Shown here in pieces: positions 33,194 to 42,481 of a stretch of DNA of 64,000 nt (positions are counted from its first letter, which is position 1; each line of letters opens with the position of its first letter). This DNA comes from Deltaproteobacteria bacterium. Its GTDB lineage: Bacteria > Desulfobacterota > Binatia > DP-6. A program made the position numbers and the translations under genes. Where the stretch lies: positions 1-64,000 of the forward strand of contig VBKF01000106.1 of NCBI GenBank assembly GCA_005888095.1, given 5' to 3'. The notes below the pieces were generated by a model. The model saw only the letters and a program-made list of their open reading frames with translations, did not search any database and was not told the origin of the DNA.

Positions 33194-35008
33194 ATGATGC
33201 TGCGTTGGTTTCTGACGGGATCGGTGTTGCTAGCGCTGGCAGCGGCACCGCCGAGGGCCACTGCGGGTCCGCTCGGAATGACCGGCACCGACGTGACAAG
33301 CCCCGACGGCGTTGCCTATACCCTCTACACGGGCAAGGTGGCGTCATTCGACGGCGTCCCGCTCGACGTCGACCTGACGGTGCCCCAGGGGCCGATCTCG
33401 CCGCACCCACTGCTCGTCATGATGCACGGCTGGGGCGGCAGCAAGACCGACTGGGAGTCACCGACGGTCCACAACACCAGCCCCGACCAGGACGGCTACA
33501 ACAACGTCGCCTTCGTCGCCCGCGGCTATGCCGTCCTCAACTACACGGCGCGGGGCTTCCACGGCTCCTGCGGTCCCGAGGCCGGATCGGACCCCGCGTG
33601 CGCGAAGGGATGGACACATCTGGCTGACCGCCGCTTTGAGATCCGCGACACGAAGTACTTGGTGGGCCTCTTGGCCGACGCCGGGGTCGCCGTGCCAAGC
33701 CGCATCGGCGTCACCGGCGGCTCGTACGGCGGCGGGCAGTCCTGGCTGCTCGCGCTCGAGGGTGACCAGGTGAGCGTCGCCGATGCGGCCGATCCCGAGC
33801 AGGTGACGCTCCAGCCCTGGACGTCGCCGGGCGGGGTCCCGCTCCACCTCGCCGCCGCCGTCCCCAAGTATCCGTGGAGCGACCTCATCCACTCGCTCCA
33901 GCCGAACGGGCGCGCCTCCGACGGCGTCATCCTGCTCGACGGCGACCGCCTGCAGCCGTTCGGCATCATGAAGGAGTCCTGGGTCTCGGGGCTCTTCGCG
34001 CTCGGCGCCGCCACGGCCCGCTACGCGCCCGCCGGCGCGGACCCGACCGCGGACCTCGTCGTCTGGTACGACGCGGTGCAGGCGGGCGAGCCGTACCGCG
34101 CCGACAACCCGGCGATCGCCGAGGCGGCCCACCAGCTCACGACGTGGAAGTCCCCATACTACCAGGACGGCCTCATCGCGGCCGACGTCGCGGGCCACGA
34201 CGAGGTCCCGGTGCTCGACGTGCAGGGCTGGACGGACTCGCTCTTCCCCGAGGTCGAGGCAAACGCGCTCGTGAACAAGCTCAAGCGCGCCGATGGTCGG
34301 TGGCCGGTGAGCGTCACCGTCGGCGACGTCGGCCATGCGATCGCCCAGAACAAGGCGAGCGACTGGCAGCCGATCAACGCCGCTGCCAACGCCCTCCTGG
34401 ACCACTACGTCCTCCTCGGGAGCAGGACGCGGCTGACGAGCACCTTCTCCGCGCGCGCTACGACCTGCGACGCCACCGTGGGCGCGCTCTACAAGGCCGG
34501 GACCTGGGCGGCCCTCGCCCGTGGGCGCCTGCACCTCGCCGCCGCCGGCGGGTCGCAGGCGACGACCTCGGCGGCCGGCGACCCGCCGGGTGGCGCCGAG
34601 ACCGACCCGATCGCCAACGGGAGCACGTGCATCAGGCTCGCGCCGGGCCAGTCGGCGGGAGTCGCCATGTGGGACTTCCCGGTGGCCGCCAACGCCATCC
34701 TGCTCGGTGCGCCGGTAGTGACCTTCGGGCTCACGTTGTCGGGGACCGACGCCGAGGTGAACACGCGCCTCTGGGACGTCGCGCCCGACGGGAGCCGAAC
34801 GCTCGTGACGCGCGGCGCCTTCCGCCTCGCGGGCTCGTCGGGTCCGACGACCGTCGCCTATCCGCTCTGGGGCAACGGCTGGGTCTTCCGCGCCGGCCAC
34901 GCGATCCGGCTCGAAGCGGTCCAGAACGATGCGCCGTACCTGCGAGCCGACAACCTCTCGTCGGCGATCACCTACCAGAGCGTCGCGCTGGACCTGCCTG
35001 TCCGCTGA
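33194..35008 (+). CDS. Secreted CocE/NonD-type (S15 family) hydrolase
   Basis: 604 residues. Signal peptide with LLALAAAPPRATA. The alpha/beta hydrolase core has LLVMMHGWGGSKTDW and the nucleophile motif GGSYGGG, then GWTDSLFP and VGDVGHA with the likely Asp and His. The C-terminal beta domain (about 430-604) is the X-Pro dipeptidyl-peptidase C-terminal-like jelly roll. Such enzymes act on acyl esters or X-Pro peptides. The start is taken at the double ATG (33194/33197); GTG at 33185 is also open. Nothing else in the neighbourhood explains its substrate. Confidence 0.87.
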   Translation: MMLRWFLTGSVLLALAAAPPRATAGPLGMTGTDVTSPDGVAYTLYTGKVASFDGVPLDVDLTVPQGPISPHPLLVMMHGWGGSKTDWESPTVHNTSPDQDGYNNVAFVARGYAVLNYTARGFHGSCGPEAGSDPACAKGWTHLADRRFEIRDTKYLVGLLADAGVAVPSRIGVTGGSYGGGQSWLLALEGDQVSVADAADPEQVTLQPWTSPGGVPLHLAAAVPKYPWSDLIHSLQPNGRASDGVILLDGDRLQPFGIMKESWVSGLFALGAATARYAPAGADPTADLVVWYDAVQAGEPYRADNPAIAEAAHQLTTWKSPYYQDGLIAADVAGHDEVPVLDVQGWTDSLFPEVEANALVNKLKRADGRWPVSVTVGDVGHAIAQNKASDWQPINAAANALLDHYVLLGSRTRLTSTFSARATTCDATVGALYKAGTWAALARGRLHLAAAGGSQATTSAAGDPPGGAETDPIANGSTCIRLAPGQSAGVAMWDFPVAANAILLGAPVVTFGLTLSGTDAEVNTRLWDVAPDGSRTLVTRGAFRLAGSSGPTTVAYPLWGNGWVFRAGHAIRLEAVQNDAPYLRADNLSSAITYQSVALDLPVR

Positions 35009-35107
35009 GTAGCGACAGACGCACACCCGGCGCACGCAACGCGCGCCGCCGCGAAGGCGCGCACGTCGCTTGACCGCGCCGCGAGCGGTGGGGAATAAGC
35101 GCGCGTC

Positions 35108-36418
35108 GTGCAGAGGCTCAGGTTCCCGAGGCTGCCACCGGACGGGGAGTTCGAGCCAACGTCGCCTGCACCGCCGCCAGAAGTCCCGGCCCTCCTCCTC
35201 GGGCGCCGCGAGTTCCTTGCCGGACTCGGCGCCGTTCTCGTCGCACTGGCCTCCCCCTTCACACGGCTCCGGCAGGTCTACGCCGCGGCGCACGGGCGAT
35301 TCTTCACCGCGCACGAGTTCGCCACGCTCGAGGCGCTCTGCGACCGCATCCTGCCCGCGGACCGCGACCCCGGCGCCCGGGACCTGGGCGCCGCAACCTA
35401 CATCGAGCGGCTGCTGACGGCGTTCGACCGGCCCGTGCCCCTGATCTTCGCCGGTGGACCCTTCAGCAACCGTAATCCCTTCCCCGATAACGCCACCGGT
35501 ACGCCGTCCAGCAAGCGGCCGAGGGACGCCTTCCGGCGCTTCATCCGCCTGACGCGCTGGCAGCGGCTGCGGTGGCGGGCCGAGCTCTTCGGCTCGGATC
35601 ACGTGACCGGGGCCGCCTTCAACGATGCCGCCGCGGGCGGCCGCCTGCCGGGCCTCCGCCAGATCTACCGCGAGGGGCTCCGGAAGGTGGATGGCACGGC
35701 GCGCAGCATGGCGGGGGCCCCTTACACGGAGCTGTCGAGCGATCAGCAGGATGCGATCCTCGCCACCCTCGACCGGACCGTCTTCAAACCCGACGCGCGC
35801 CGCGGGATGAGCTTCGTCGACGTGCTGATCCAGCACACGCTCGAGGGCTGCTTCTCGCTTCCCGAGTACGGCGGGAACCGGGACGCCCTCGGCTGGACGC
35901 TGCTGGGCCTCGAGGGCGATGACCAGCCGCTCGGCTACTCGATCTACTCGGCCGCAAAGGACGGCTACAACGAGCGGTGTGAATCTCTGGCGTGGGGCGT
36001 TACGTCCCGCCCGGGCGGCGGGGCGGGACGCGCAAGCGCTGCCAGAGCCAGCGGGTCGCGAAGAAGCCCGCGACGGGCGCCACCGCCGCGCAGTAGTTCC
36101 AGGGTGAGGGCAGGAGCGTCCAGAGCAGAAGCGTCATCGGCCGGACTCGTCTCCCCCCGCTGTGACCGCCGGGAGCAAACACGATGCCGGCGGGAAGGGG
36201 TCCCGGGACATCCGGATGGCCTCCGTCCGTGCACGGTCGGGCGCCCCTGCGGCGCGGCCGCCCCGGCGGGCGGTAGGAAGGACCTCCGCTGCGGGCTATC
36301 ATGCGCGCCGTGGCCGACGATTTCCTCGACGTGCGAGCGCATGGGTTCGCGCGGGTGGCGGTCTGCGTGCCCCAGGTCCGGGTTGCCGACCCGAGCTTCA
36401 ACGCCGACGCGCACCTGA
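35108..36418 (+). CDS. Gluconate 2-dehydrogenase subunit 3 family protein with abnormal 3' end
   Basis: The frame codes for 436 residues, but only about the first 292 (to ~35982) look real. A twin-arginine-like leader (GRREFLAGLGAVLVALAS) is followed by FFTAHEFATLEALCDRILPAD and EYGGNRDALGWTLLGLEGDDQPLGYSIY, the gluconate-dehydrogenase gamma-subunit pattern. From CESLAWGV onward the reading is GC-rich noise, antisense to a small minus-strand frame, and it overlaps nadE by 118 bases. The normal C-terminus and the FAD (GMC) and cytochrome partners are missing, so the locus is probably truncated by deletion. Confidence 0.65.
   Translation: MQRLRFPRLPPDGEFEPTSPAPPPEVPALLLGRREFLAGLGAVLVALASPFTRLRQVYAAAHGRFFTAHEFATLEALCDRILPADRDPGARDLGAATYIERLLTAFDRPVPLIFAGGPFSNRNPFPDNATGTPSSKRPRDAFRRFIRLTRWQRLRWRAELFGSDHVTGAAFNDAAAGGRLPGLRQIYREGLRKVDGTARSMAGAPYTELSSDQQDAILATLDRTVFKPDARRGMSFVDVLIQHTLEGCFSLPEYGGNRDALGWTLLGLEGDDQPLGYSIYSAAKDGYNERCESLAWGVTSRPGGGAGRASAARASGSRRSPRRAPPPRSSSRVRAGASRAEASSAGLVSPRCDRREQTRCRREGVPGHPDGLRPCTVGRPCGAAAPAGGRKDLRCGLSCAPWPTISSTCERMGSRGWRSACPRSGLPTRASTPTRT
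36000..36137 (-). CDS. Possible 45-residue membrane protein
   Basis: From ATG 36137 the frame reads MTLLLWTLLPSPWNY, then CAAVAPVAGFFATRWLWQR and a basic RRPGGT tail. Its composition (Trp, Leu, Phe, a hydrophobic span and a positive end) is unlike the noise in the other frames. A purine run GGGGGGAGA lies 14 bases upstream, rather far for a ribosome binding site. It could be a small membrane protein or the remainder of a longer gene. No family is recognised. Confidence 0.35.
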   Translation of the reverse strand: MTLLLWTLLPSPWNYCAAVAPVAGFFATRWLWQRLRVPPRRPGGT

Positions 36419-38388
36419 CGCTCCTCGAGCGCGTCCTCGGACAGGGCGCGCACTACGCGCTCTGCCCCGAGCTCGGCCTCTCGGGCTACACGTGCGGCGA
36501 CCTCTTCTTCCAGGACACGCTCCTCCGCGCCACCCTCGACGGCCTTGCCCGAGTCGCGGAGCGCACCGCCCGGTGGAACCTCCTGATCTCCGTCGGACTC
36601 CCCCTCGTGGTCGACGACCTGCTGTTCAACTGCGCCGTGACGCTCTACCGTGGCCGACCGGTCGCGGTGACGCCCAAGGCCTACCCGCCGAACTACCGGG
36701 AATTCTACGAGCTCCGCTGGTTCCACCCCGCCACCGACGCGCGCTCGACCGAGGTGACCCTGCTCGGCCACCGCGTTCCCTTCGGGACCGACGTGCTCGT
36801 CCGCGCCGGCCACCTACCCGACTTCGTGCTCCACACCGACATCTGCGAGGACCTCTGGACCCCCGTGCCGCCGAGCACGATCGGCGCGCTCTCCGGCGCC
36901 ACGGTCCTGGCGAATCTCTCCGCCTCCAACGTGACCGTCGGCAAGTGGGAGTACCGTCAGGATCTCGTGCGCTCCTCCTCGGTCAAGAACCTGGCCGTCC
37001 AGCTCTACAGCGCGGCGGGCTTCGGGGAGTCGACCGCGGACCTCGCCTGGGACGGCCATGGGCTCGTCGCGGAGCGCGGCGAGATCGTCGGCGAGACGGA
37101 GCGCTTCTCCCTCACCGGCAACTCGGTGACCGTCGACATCGACCTCCGCGCGCTCGTCGAGGACCGCCTCCGCCAGAGCTCGTGGGGGCAGAACGCCGCG
37201 CACTACGGACGGGCACTGCGAATCGTCGACGTGGGTCAGGACGCGGACGCTCGCGACGCCGGCCTCTACCACCGCTTCCTCCGCCGTATCGAGCCCCACC
37301 CCTTCGTGCCGGCCGATCCGGCCAAACGCGACATCCGCTGCCGCGAGACGTTCCTGATCACGGCCACCTCCCTGGCCCGCCGGATCGAGACGCTCCCGGA
37401 AGACGCCCGCCGCGTGATCCTCGGGGTGTCCGGCGGGCAGGACTCGGCGCAGGCGCTCCTGGTCGCCGCGCACGCCATGGACCTCCTCGGGTTGCCGCGC
37501 TCACGCATCATCGGCGTCACGCTGCCGGGCTTCGGGACCTCGAAGCGGACTTACGCGAACGCCTGCGCGCTCGTGCGCGCGCTCGGCGCGACGCTGCGCG
37601 AGGTCGACATCAAGTCCATCGCCAGCGAGGTGTTCGCGTCCATCGGGCACGACCCCAAGGTCGAGGACGTCACCTTCGAGAACGTCCAGGCCTGGACGCG
37701 CAAGTTCCTCCTCTTCTCGCTCGCCTCGCACGAACGCGGCATCGACCTCGGCACCGGAGATCTCACCGAGCTCGCCCTCGGCTTCGCGACCTATGGCGGC
37801 GACCACATGTCGCACTACGGCGTCAACGCCGGCGTGCCGAAGACGCTGGTCTCCGAGCTCATCCGCTGGGCGGCCGAGACGATCTTCAAGGACGAGCCGG
37901 AGGTCGCGGCGGTGCTGCGCGGCATCCTCCAGACGCCGATCAGCCCGGAGCTCCTCCGCCTCGGGCGGAGTGGCGAGATCGCGCAGAAGGCCGAGGAGAT
38001 CGTCGGCCCCTACGAGCTGCACGACTTCTTCCTCTACTACTTCCTGCGCTTCGGCTTCGGGCCGCGCCGCATCGCGCGCATGGCGCTCCATGCGTTCGAG
38101 GGCCGGTACCCGCTCGCCACGATCCGGCGCTGGCTCGCCGTCTTCCTCGAGCGCTTCTTCGCGAACCAGTTCAAGCGGGACTGCCTGCCCGACGCCCCGA
38201 AGGTCGGCTCGGGCGGCTCCCTCTCGCCGCGCGGCGACTGGCGGATGCCCTCCGACGCGTCGGCGGCCGCGTGGCGCGCCGAGGTCGACAGCATCCCGCA
38301 AGACGTCGGTGAGCGGCGGCCGCCTGCTCCTCGGACGCTGGCGGAAGCGCGCGCCCGCGAGCGCCGCACGGGCCCCCGCCGGCGTTAG
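36301..38388 (+). CDS. nadE: Glutamine-dependent NAD+ synthetase
   Basis: 695 residues, the two-domain type. The N-terminal nitrilase-fold glutaminase has Glu57 in CPELGLSGYTCGD, a Lys in KAYPPNYREFYE and nucleophile Cys182 in TDICEDLW. The C-terminal synthetase has the PP-loop SGGQDS at 377-382 and LGFATYGGDHMSHYGVN. It makes NAD from deamido-NAD, ATP and glutamine-derived ammonia. The start codon lies inside the noisy tail of the preceding gene. Its last bases overlap the end of infA, convergently, by 4. Confidence 0.95.
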   Translation: MRAVADDFLDVRAHGFARVAVCVPQVRVADPSFNADAHLTLLERVLGQGAHYALCPELGLSGYTCGDLFFQDTLLRATLDGLARVAERTARWNLLISVGLPLVVDDLLFNCAVTLYRGRPVAVTPKAYPPNYREFYELRWFHPATDARSTEVTLLGHRVPFGTDVLVRAGHLPDFVLHTDICEDLWTPVPPSTIGALSGATVLANLSASNVTVGKWEYRQDLVRSSSVKNLAVQLYSAAGFGESTADLAWDGHGLVAERGEIVGETERFSLTGNSVTVDIDLRALVEDRLRQSSWGQNAAHYGRALRIVDVGQDADARDAGLYHRFLRRIEPHPFVPADPAKRDIRCRETFLITATSLARRIETLPEDARRVILGVSGGQDSAQALLVAAHAMDLLGLPRSRIIGVTLPGFGTSKRTYANACALVRALGATLREVDIKSIASEVFASIGHDPKVEDVTFENVQAWTRKFLLFSLASHERGIDLGTGDLTELALGFATYGGDHMSHYGVNAGVPKTLVSELIRWAAETIFKDEPEVAAVLRGILQTPISPELLRLGRSGEIAQKAEEIVGPYELHDFFLYYFLRFGFGPRRIARMALHAFEGRYPLATIRRWLAVFLERFFANQFKRDCLPDAPKVGSGGSLSPRGDWRMPSDASAAAWRAEVDSIPQDVGERRPPAPRTLAEARARERRTGPRRR

Positions 38389-38603
38389 CCGCCGCGGAAG
38401 ACGATCAGACCGTGCGTCGGGTCGTAGGGCGAGACCGCGATCGTCACCCGATCGCCGGGGATCACGCGGATGTGGAAGCGGCGCATGCGCCCGCCGATCT
38501 TGGCGAGGAACTCCATGCCGTTGTCGCCCTTGACGCGGTAGTTCCCGCCGGCGAGCGCCTCGATGATCGTCCCCTTGATCTGGATCAGATCGTCGCGAGC
38601 CAA
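38385..38603 (-). CDS. infA: Translation initiation factor IF-1
   Basis: 72 residues, the exact usual length, single OB fold: ARDDLIQIKGTIIEALAGGNYRV, EFLAKIGGRMRRFHIRVIPGDRVTIAVSPYDPTHGLI. Position 7 onward differs from the common DVIEVEG version but the fold is complete. It stands away from the ribosomal protein genes, on the strand opposite to nadE. Confidence 0.95.
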   Translation of the reverse strand: MARDDLIQIKGTIIEALAGGNYRVKGDNGMEFLAKIGGRMRRFHIRVIPGDRVTIAVSPYDPTHGLIVFRGG

Positions 38604-38681
38604 ACGTCCTCCCGAAGCTTATCCGGCGTCGTTACCACAGCGGTCCTGGACCGGCAACGCTCGACGGGCTAGACGGCTCGC

Positions 38682-39725
38682 ATGCCGGACGACCTGACCC
38701 GGCTGCTGTGCGACCCGGCGCGCCTCGGGCCATGGCTCGACGCCCAAGACCTGGAGGTAAGCCTGGAGGGGGGCCGGCCGCTCACCGTCGAGCGTATCAC
38801 CACGGGCCACTCCAACGAGACCTTCCTCGTCCGCCGCGGTGGCTCGGCCTGGATCCTGCGCCGGCCGCCGCGCGTGCCGCTCGCGCCGACGGCGCACGAC
38901 ATGGTGCGCGAGGCACGCCTGCTGCGCGCGCTCGCCGGGACGGCCGTCCCCGTGCCCCGCCTCGTCGCCGCCTGCGCGGACGCGAGCGTGATCGGGGCAT
39001 CGTTTCACCTGACCGAGCGCCTCGACGGCTGGGTGATCCGCGACCGCGTGCCGGAGCCGTTGCTCGCCGACGCCGCCCGGCCGCGGGTGGGCGAGGCGTT
39101 CATCGACGCGCTCGTCGCGCTCCACGCCGCCGAATGGCGCGCGCTCAGCCTCGAGGACTTCGGCCGGCCGGACGGCTTCCTCGACCGCCAGGTCACGCGC
39201 TGGACGCGACAGCTCGAGAGCTACCGCCAGCGCCCGCTGCCCGACATGGACGCGCTCGCCGCCTGGCTCGCGGGCCACCGCCCGCCCGGCGAGCCGCCGA
39301 CGATCATCCACGGCGACTACCACCTGGACAACGTCATGTTCGCGCCATCGCTTCCGCCGCGCGTGATCGCCATCCTCGACTGGGAGACGGCGACGATCGG
39401 CGACCCGCTCGTCGACCTCGGGCTGGCGACGGCACTCTGGCCGGACCCGGACGAGGAGCACCTCCCGCTCGGCGAGGGGCTCGACCTTGCCAGGCTCGGC
39501 CTCGGGTCCCGGCACGACCTCGCGCGCCGCTACGCCGAGCGGACGGGCCGCTCGATCGCCCCGCTACCCTACTACCAGGCGCTCGGCCTCTTCCGGCTGG
39601 CCTGCATCCTCGAGGGCTCGTGGGCGCGGCACGTCCACGGCGCGGCGGACGACCCCGCGTTTGCGGCGCTCGGCGCGGGCGTGCCCGCGATGGCGCGGCG
39701 GGCGCGGCGTCTCTGCGGCGCCTAG
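38682..39725 (+). CDS. APH-like phosphotransferase family protein (ACAD10/11-like kinase domain)
   Basis: 347 residues. N-lobe LTVERITTGHSNETFLVRRGG; catalytic loop IIHGDYHLDNVMF; metal site AILDWETATIGDPLVDLGL. The pattern is that of the aminoglycoside-phosphotransferase-fold domain found in ACAD10/11, which phosphorylates 4-hydroxyacyl-CoA during their breakdown. A convergent acyl-CoA dehydrogenase gene 165 bases away supports this reading. Confidence 0.87.
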   Translation: MPDDLTRLLCDPARLGPWLDAQDLEVSLEGGRPLTVERITTGHSNETFLVRRGGSAWILRRPPRVPLAPTAHDMVREARLLRALAGTAVPVPRLVAACADASVIGASFHLTERLDGWVIRDRVPEPLLADAARPRVGEAFIDALVALHAAEWRALSLEDFGRPDGFLDRQVTRWTRQLESYRQRPLPDMDALAAWLAGHRPPGEPPTIIHGDYHLDNVMFAPSLPPRVIAILDWETATIGDPLVDLGLATALWPDPDEEHLPLGEGLDLARLGLGSRHDLARRYAERTGRSIAPLPYYQALGLFRLACILEGSWARHVHGAADDPAFAALGAGVPAMARRARRLCGA

Positions 39726-39830
39726 AGATCTCGTCTAGAGCGCGCCTCGAGATGGAATCTCCGCGCGCGGCGCGCGCGGCCGAGCGGAGCGAGCGGGGGA
39801 GTGAGGACCCCGCGGGCTTCGCCCGACGGG

Positions 39831-39853
39831 GCGAGGGGCGGGGAGCCCCTCGC
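39831..39853. terminator. Hairpin between convergent genes
   Basis: GCGAGGGGC (39831-39839) pairs perfectly with GCCCCTCGC (39845-39853) around GGGGA. A second small hairpin (CGGGC-TTC-GCCCG) lies at 39813-39825. Both are in the 165-bp gap between the convergent phosphotransferase and acyl-CoA dehydrogenase genes, where a bidirectional terminator is expected. No T tract follows. Confidence 0.45.
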
Positions 39854-39890
39854 TGATCTAGATCGCTGAACGCCCGTCTACCGGTGCGCG

Positions 39891-41090
39891 TCAGCCCGCG
39901 AACCGCTTGAGCTCCCGCCGCGCGATGACCGTCTTGTGCACCTCGTCGGGCCCGTCCGCGAGGCGCAGCATGCGAAGGTCGCGCCACATGCGCGCGAGCG
40001 GCGTGTCGTCGGAGACGCCGAGCGCGCCGTGCACCTGGATGGCCCGGTCGAGCACGTTCATGCAGACGTTGGCGGCGACCACCTTGATCATCGAGATCTC
40101 CTGCCGCGCCTCCTTCTTGCCGACCGTGTCCATCTTCCAGGCGGCATGGAGCACCAGCAGCCGTGCCTGGTCGACCTCCATGCGCGACATCGCGATCATG
40201 TCCTGCACGAACTGCTTCTCGGCGAGCGGCCCGCCGAAGGCGACGCGCGTGTTGGCCCGCCGGCACATCATCTCGAGCGCCCGCTCGGCCGCGCCGATGG
40301 CCCGCATGCAGTGATGGATGCGGCCAGGCCCGAGCCGAGCCTGAGCGATCATGAAGCCCGCGCCCTCGGGCCCGAGCAGGTTCTCCGCCGGCACACGACA
40401 GTCCTCGTAACGGATCTCGCAGTGCCCCCCGCCCCCGGCATGTCCCATCACCGGTACCGGCCGGATCAGGTTGAACCCCGGCGCGTCGGTCGGCACGAGG
40501 ATCATGCTCGCGCGAAGGTGGGGTGCACTGTCGGGGTTGGTGACGGCCATGACGATGGCGACGCTCGCCCCGATGGCCCCCGACGTGAACCACTTGTGTC
40601 CGTTGATCACCCAGTGTTTCCCGTCGCGCACGGCGCGCGTCCGCAGCAGCGTCGGGTCGGAACCCGCCACCTCGGGCTCGGTCATCGAGAAGCAGCTCCG
40701 GATGTCGCCTTCCAGGAGCGGCTCGAGCCACCGCTTCTTCTGCTCGGGGGTGCCGAACTCGGCCAGGATCTCCATGTTGCCGGTGTCGGGGGCGGCGCAG
40801 TTGAAGGCCGAGGAGGCGGCGAGGCTCCGGCCCATGATCTCGGCGAGCATGCCGTACTCCCAGTTCTTGAGGCCCGCGCCGTACTTCTCGTCGGGCAGGA
40901 AGAGGTTCCAGAGTCCCGCCGCCTTCGCCATCCGGCGGATGGTCACCAGCGACGGTGGATACGGCACCCCGGACCGGATGAGGTCGATCTCCGCCGCGAT
41001 GGTCGGCTCGGCGGGGTACACGTGACGATCCATGAAGTCCGTGATGCGGGCCTTCAGCTCCTCGACTCTCGGCGACGGCGTGAAATCCAT
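39891..41090 (-). CDS. Acyl-CoA dehydrogenase
   Basis: 399 residues, FAD flavoprotein fold: N-terminal helices with AEIMGRSLAASSAFNCAAPDTGNME, the substrate/FAD loop CFSMTEPEVAGSDPT, beta domain VINGHKWFTSGAIG and a C-terminal helical domain with QVHGALGVSDDTPLARMWRDLRMLRLADGPDEVHK. It introduces the alpha-beta double bond in an acyl-CoA. The IQVHGALG and DGPDEVH segments resemble ACAD10/11-type enzymes, fitting the kinase-like gene next door. It is divergent from the GST-like gene. Confidence 0.92.
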   Translation of the reverse strand: MDFTPSPRVEELKARITDFMDRHVYPAEPTIAAEIDLIRSGVPYPPSLVTIRRMAKAAGLWNLFLPDEKYGAGLKNWEYGMLAEIMGRSLAASSAFNCAAPDTGNMEILAEFGTPEQKKRWLEPLLEGDIRSCFSMTEPEVAGSDPTLLRTRAVRDGKHWVINGHKWFTSGAIGASVAIVMAVTNPDSAPHLRASMILVPTDAPGFNLIRPVPVMGHAGGGGHCEIRYEDCRVPAENLLGPEGAGFMIAQARLGPGRIHHCMRAIGAAERALEMMCRRANTRVAFGGPLAEKQFVQDMIAMSRMEVDQARLLVLHAAWKMDTVGKKEARQEISMIKVVAANVCMNVLDRAIQVHGALGVSDDTPLARMWRDLRMLRLADGPDEVHKTVIARRELKRFAG

Positions 41091-41283
41091 CTTCGACCTC
41101 CCGAAGTCTTCCGCTTACCGCTCATGCCGGGGCCGAGTCCAGCGCCCGTGTCGGTGAGCCGCCCGGGCGTCGCTCGACCGATGGTTGCCGGGAGATGGCC
41201 GCGCGTTGTACGGGTCTCGCGGTCTACACGATGGGTGCACTCTCCGCGCGTTGGTGTCTCGAACGGGTCGCCGCGTGGATCGG

Positions 41284-42411
41284 ATGACCGGTCCCTTGCC
41301 CATCGTCGGTGTACCCGGCTCCCCCTACAGAGCCTCCATGCGACCGAACGTCTACCGCGTTCACGGCATGATGCAGTCGTACTTCACCCGCAAGATGACC
41401 GGGTATCTCGACTACAAGACCATCCCGTGGCTGTTCCGCCGCTTTCCGGGCGTGAGCCCGGAGGCGACGGCGGCGGGCTTTCCGGGTGGCGTGCCGACCG
41501 TGCAGACGCCGGCGGGCGAGTTCATGTGGGATTCGACGGCCATGATCCACCACCTGGAGCTGCGTTTTCCCCTCCCGTCCGTCCTTCCGGCAGACCCGGC
41601 GCAGCGCTTTCTCTGCTACGTGCTCGAGGACGCCGCCGACGAGTGGCTCTACCGGCCCGCCGTCGGCAGCCGCTGGTACTTCCCGGAGAACCACGCCGTC
41701 GGCGGCTTCGAGCTCGCGCGCGACATCGCCGTCAAGATGCCGGTCTCGTGCGATCAGGCCTATGCCGGCGTCGCTGCGCACGTGCGGAGCAGCTGCTCGC
41801 CTCTCGGCGTGACCGCCGACACCATCCAGCTCTGGGTCGACGACGTCCTGCGACCGTGGATGCGCGTCGTCGGCGCGCATCTGGCGCGCCGGCCCTACCT
41901 GTTCGGCGAACGGCCGTCGCTCGCCGACTTCGCGCTGTTCGGTGGCAACGCGGCGCACTTCGTCAACGATCCCCTCTGTCGACGCTGGACCGAGGAGGAC
42001 GCCCCCGCCGTCGTGCAGCACACGCATCGTCTGCTGGAGCCAGAGGATCAAGAGTTCGGCGGGTGGGACGACCCGAACGTCGTGTCCGTGACGCTGACCG
42101 CGGTGCTCGCCGAGCTGGGTCGCCACTACCTCCCGTGGGTGAGCCGCGCGTGCGGCGACGGCGCCGCCGACGTCGTGTTCACGGGCGGTGCGCGCGTGGC
42201 GGTGCGGGCGACGGACTTCCTGCGCGACGCGCGCGCAACGCTCCTCGCCCGCTACGTCGAGAGTCGCTGCGGGCGGCTCGATGCCGTTCTCGATCGGGCG
42301 GGCATCCTGCCGTTCTTCGCGGACCACGTGGCACACGCGGGCTCGATCCCGGACTACCGCGAGCCGCCGCGACCGGCGCTGAACCGCCCGTTCCCTCCGG
42401 CGGACGCGTGA
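41284..42411 (+). CDS. Glutathione S-transferase-like protein
   Basis: 375 residues, long for a GST. The N-terminal thioredoxin-like part has YRVHGMMQSYFTRKMTGYLDYK and VPTVQTPAGEFMWDSTAMIHHLE (cis-Pro and the S-T glutathione-site equivalent), and an alpha-helical part has LFGERPSLADFALFG. The final ~150 residues form an extra helical region. Start at 41284 or ATG 41338; neither has a clear ribosome binding site. The role is unknown; it is followed by an acyl-CoA ligase gene after 70 bases. Confidence 0.8.
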   Translation: MTGPLPIVGVPGSPYRASMRPNVYRVHGMMQSYFTRKMTGYLDYKTIPWLFRRFPGVSPEATAAGFPGGVPTVQTPAGEFMWDSTAMIHHLELRFPLPSVLPADPAQRFLCYVLEDAADEWLYRPAVGSRWYFPENHAVGGFELARDIAVKMPVSCDQAYAGVAAHVRSSCSPLGVTADTIQLWVDDVLRPWMRVVGAHLARRPYLFGERPSLADFALFGGNAAHFVNDPLCRRWTEEDAPAVVQHTHRLLEPEDQEFGGWDDPNVVSVTLTAVLAELGRHYLPWVSRACGDGAADVVFTGGARVAVRATDFLRDARATLLARYVESRCGRLDAVLDRAGILPFFADHVAHAGSIPDYREPPRPALNRPFPPADA

Positions 42412-42481
42412 GGTGCAACGTCCCGTCTACGCCGACCTCATTCCGGGACGGCACCCTTGGCCGCGCCCTGCCTCTCACGCT

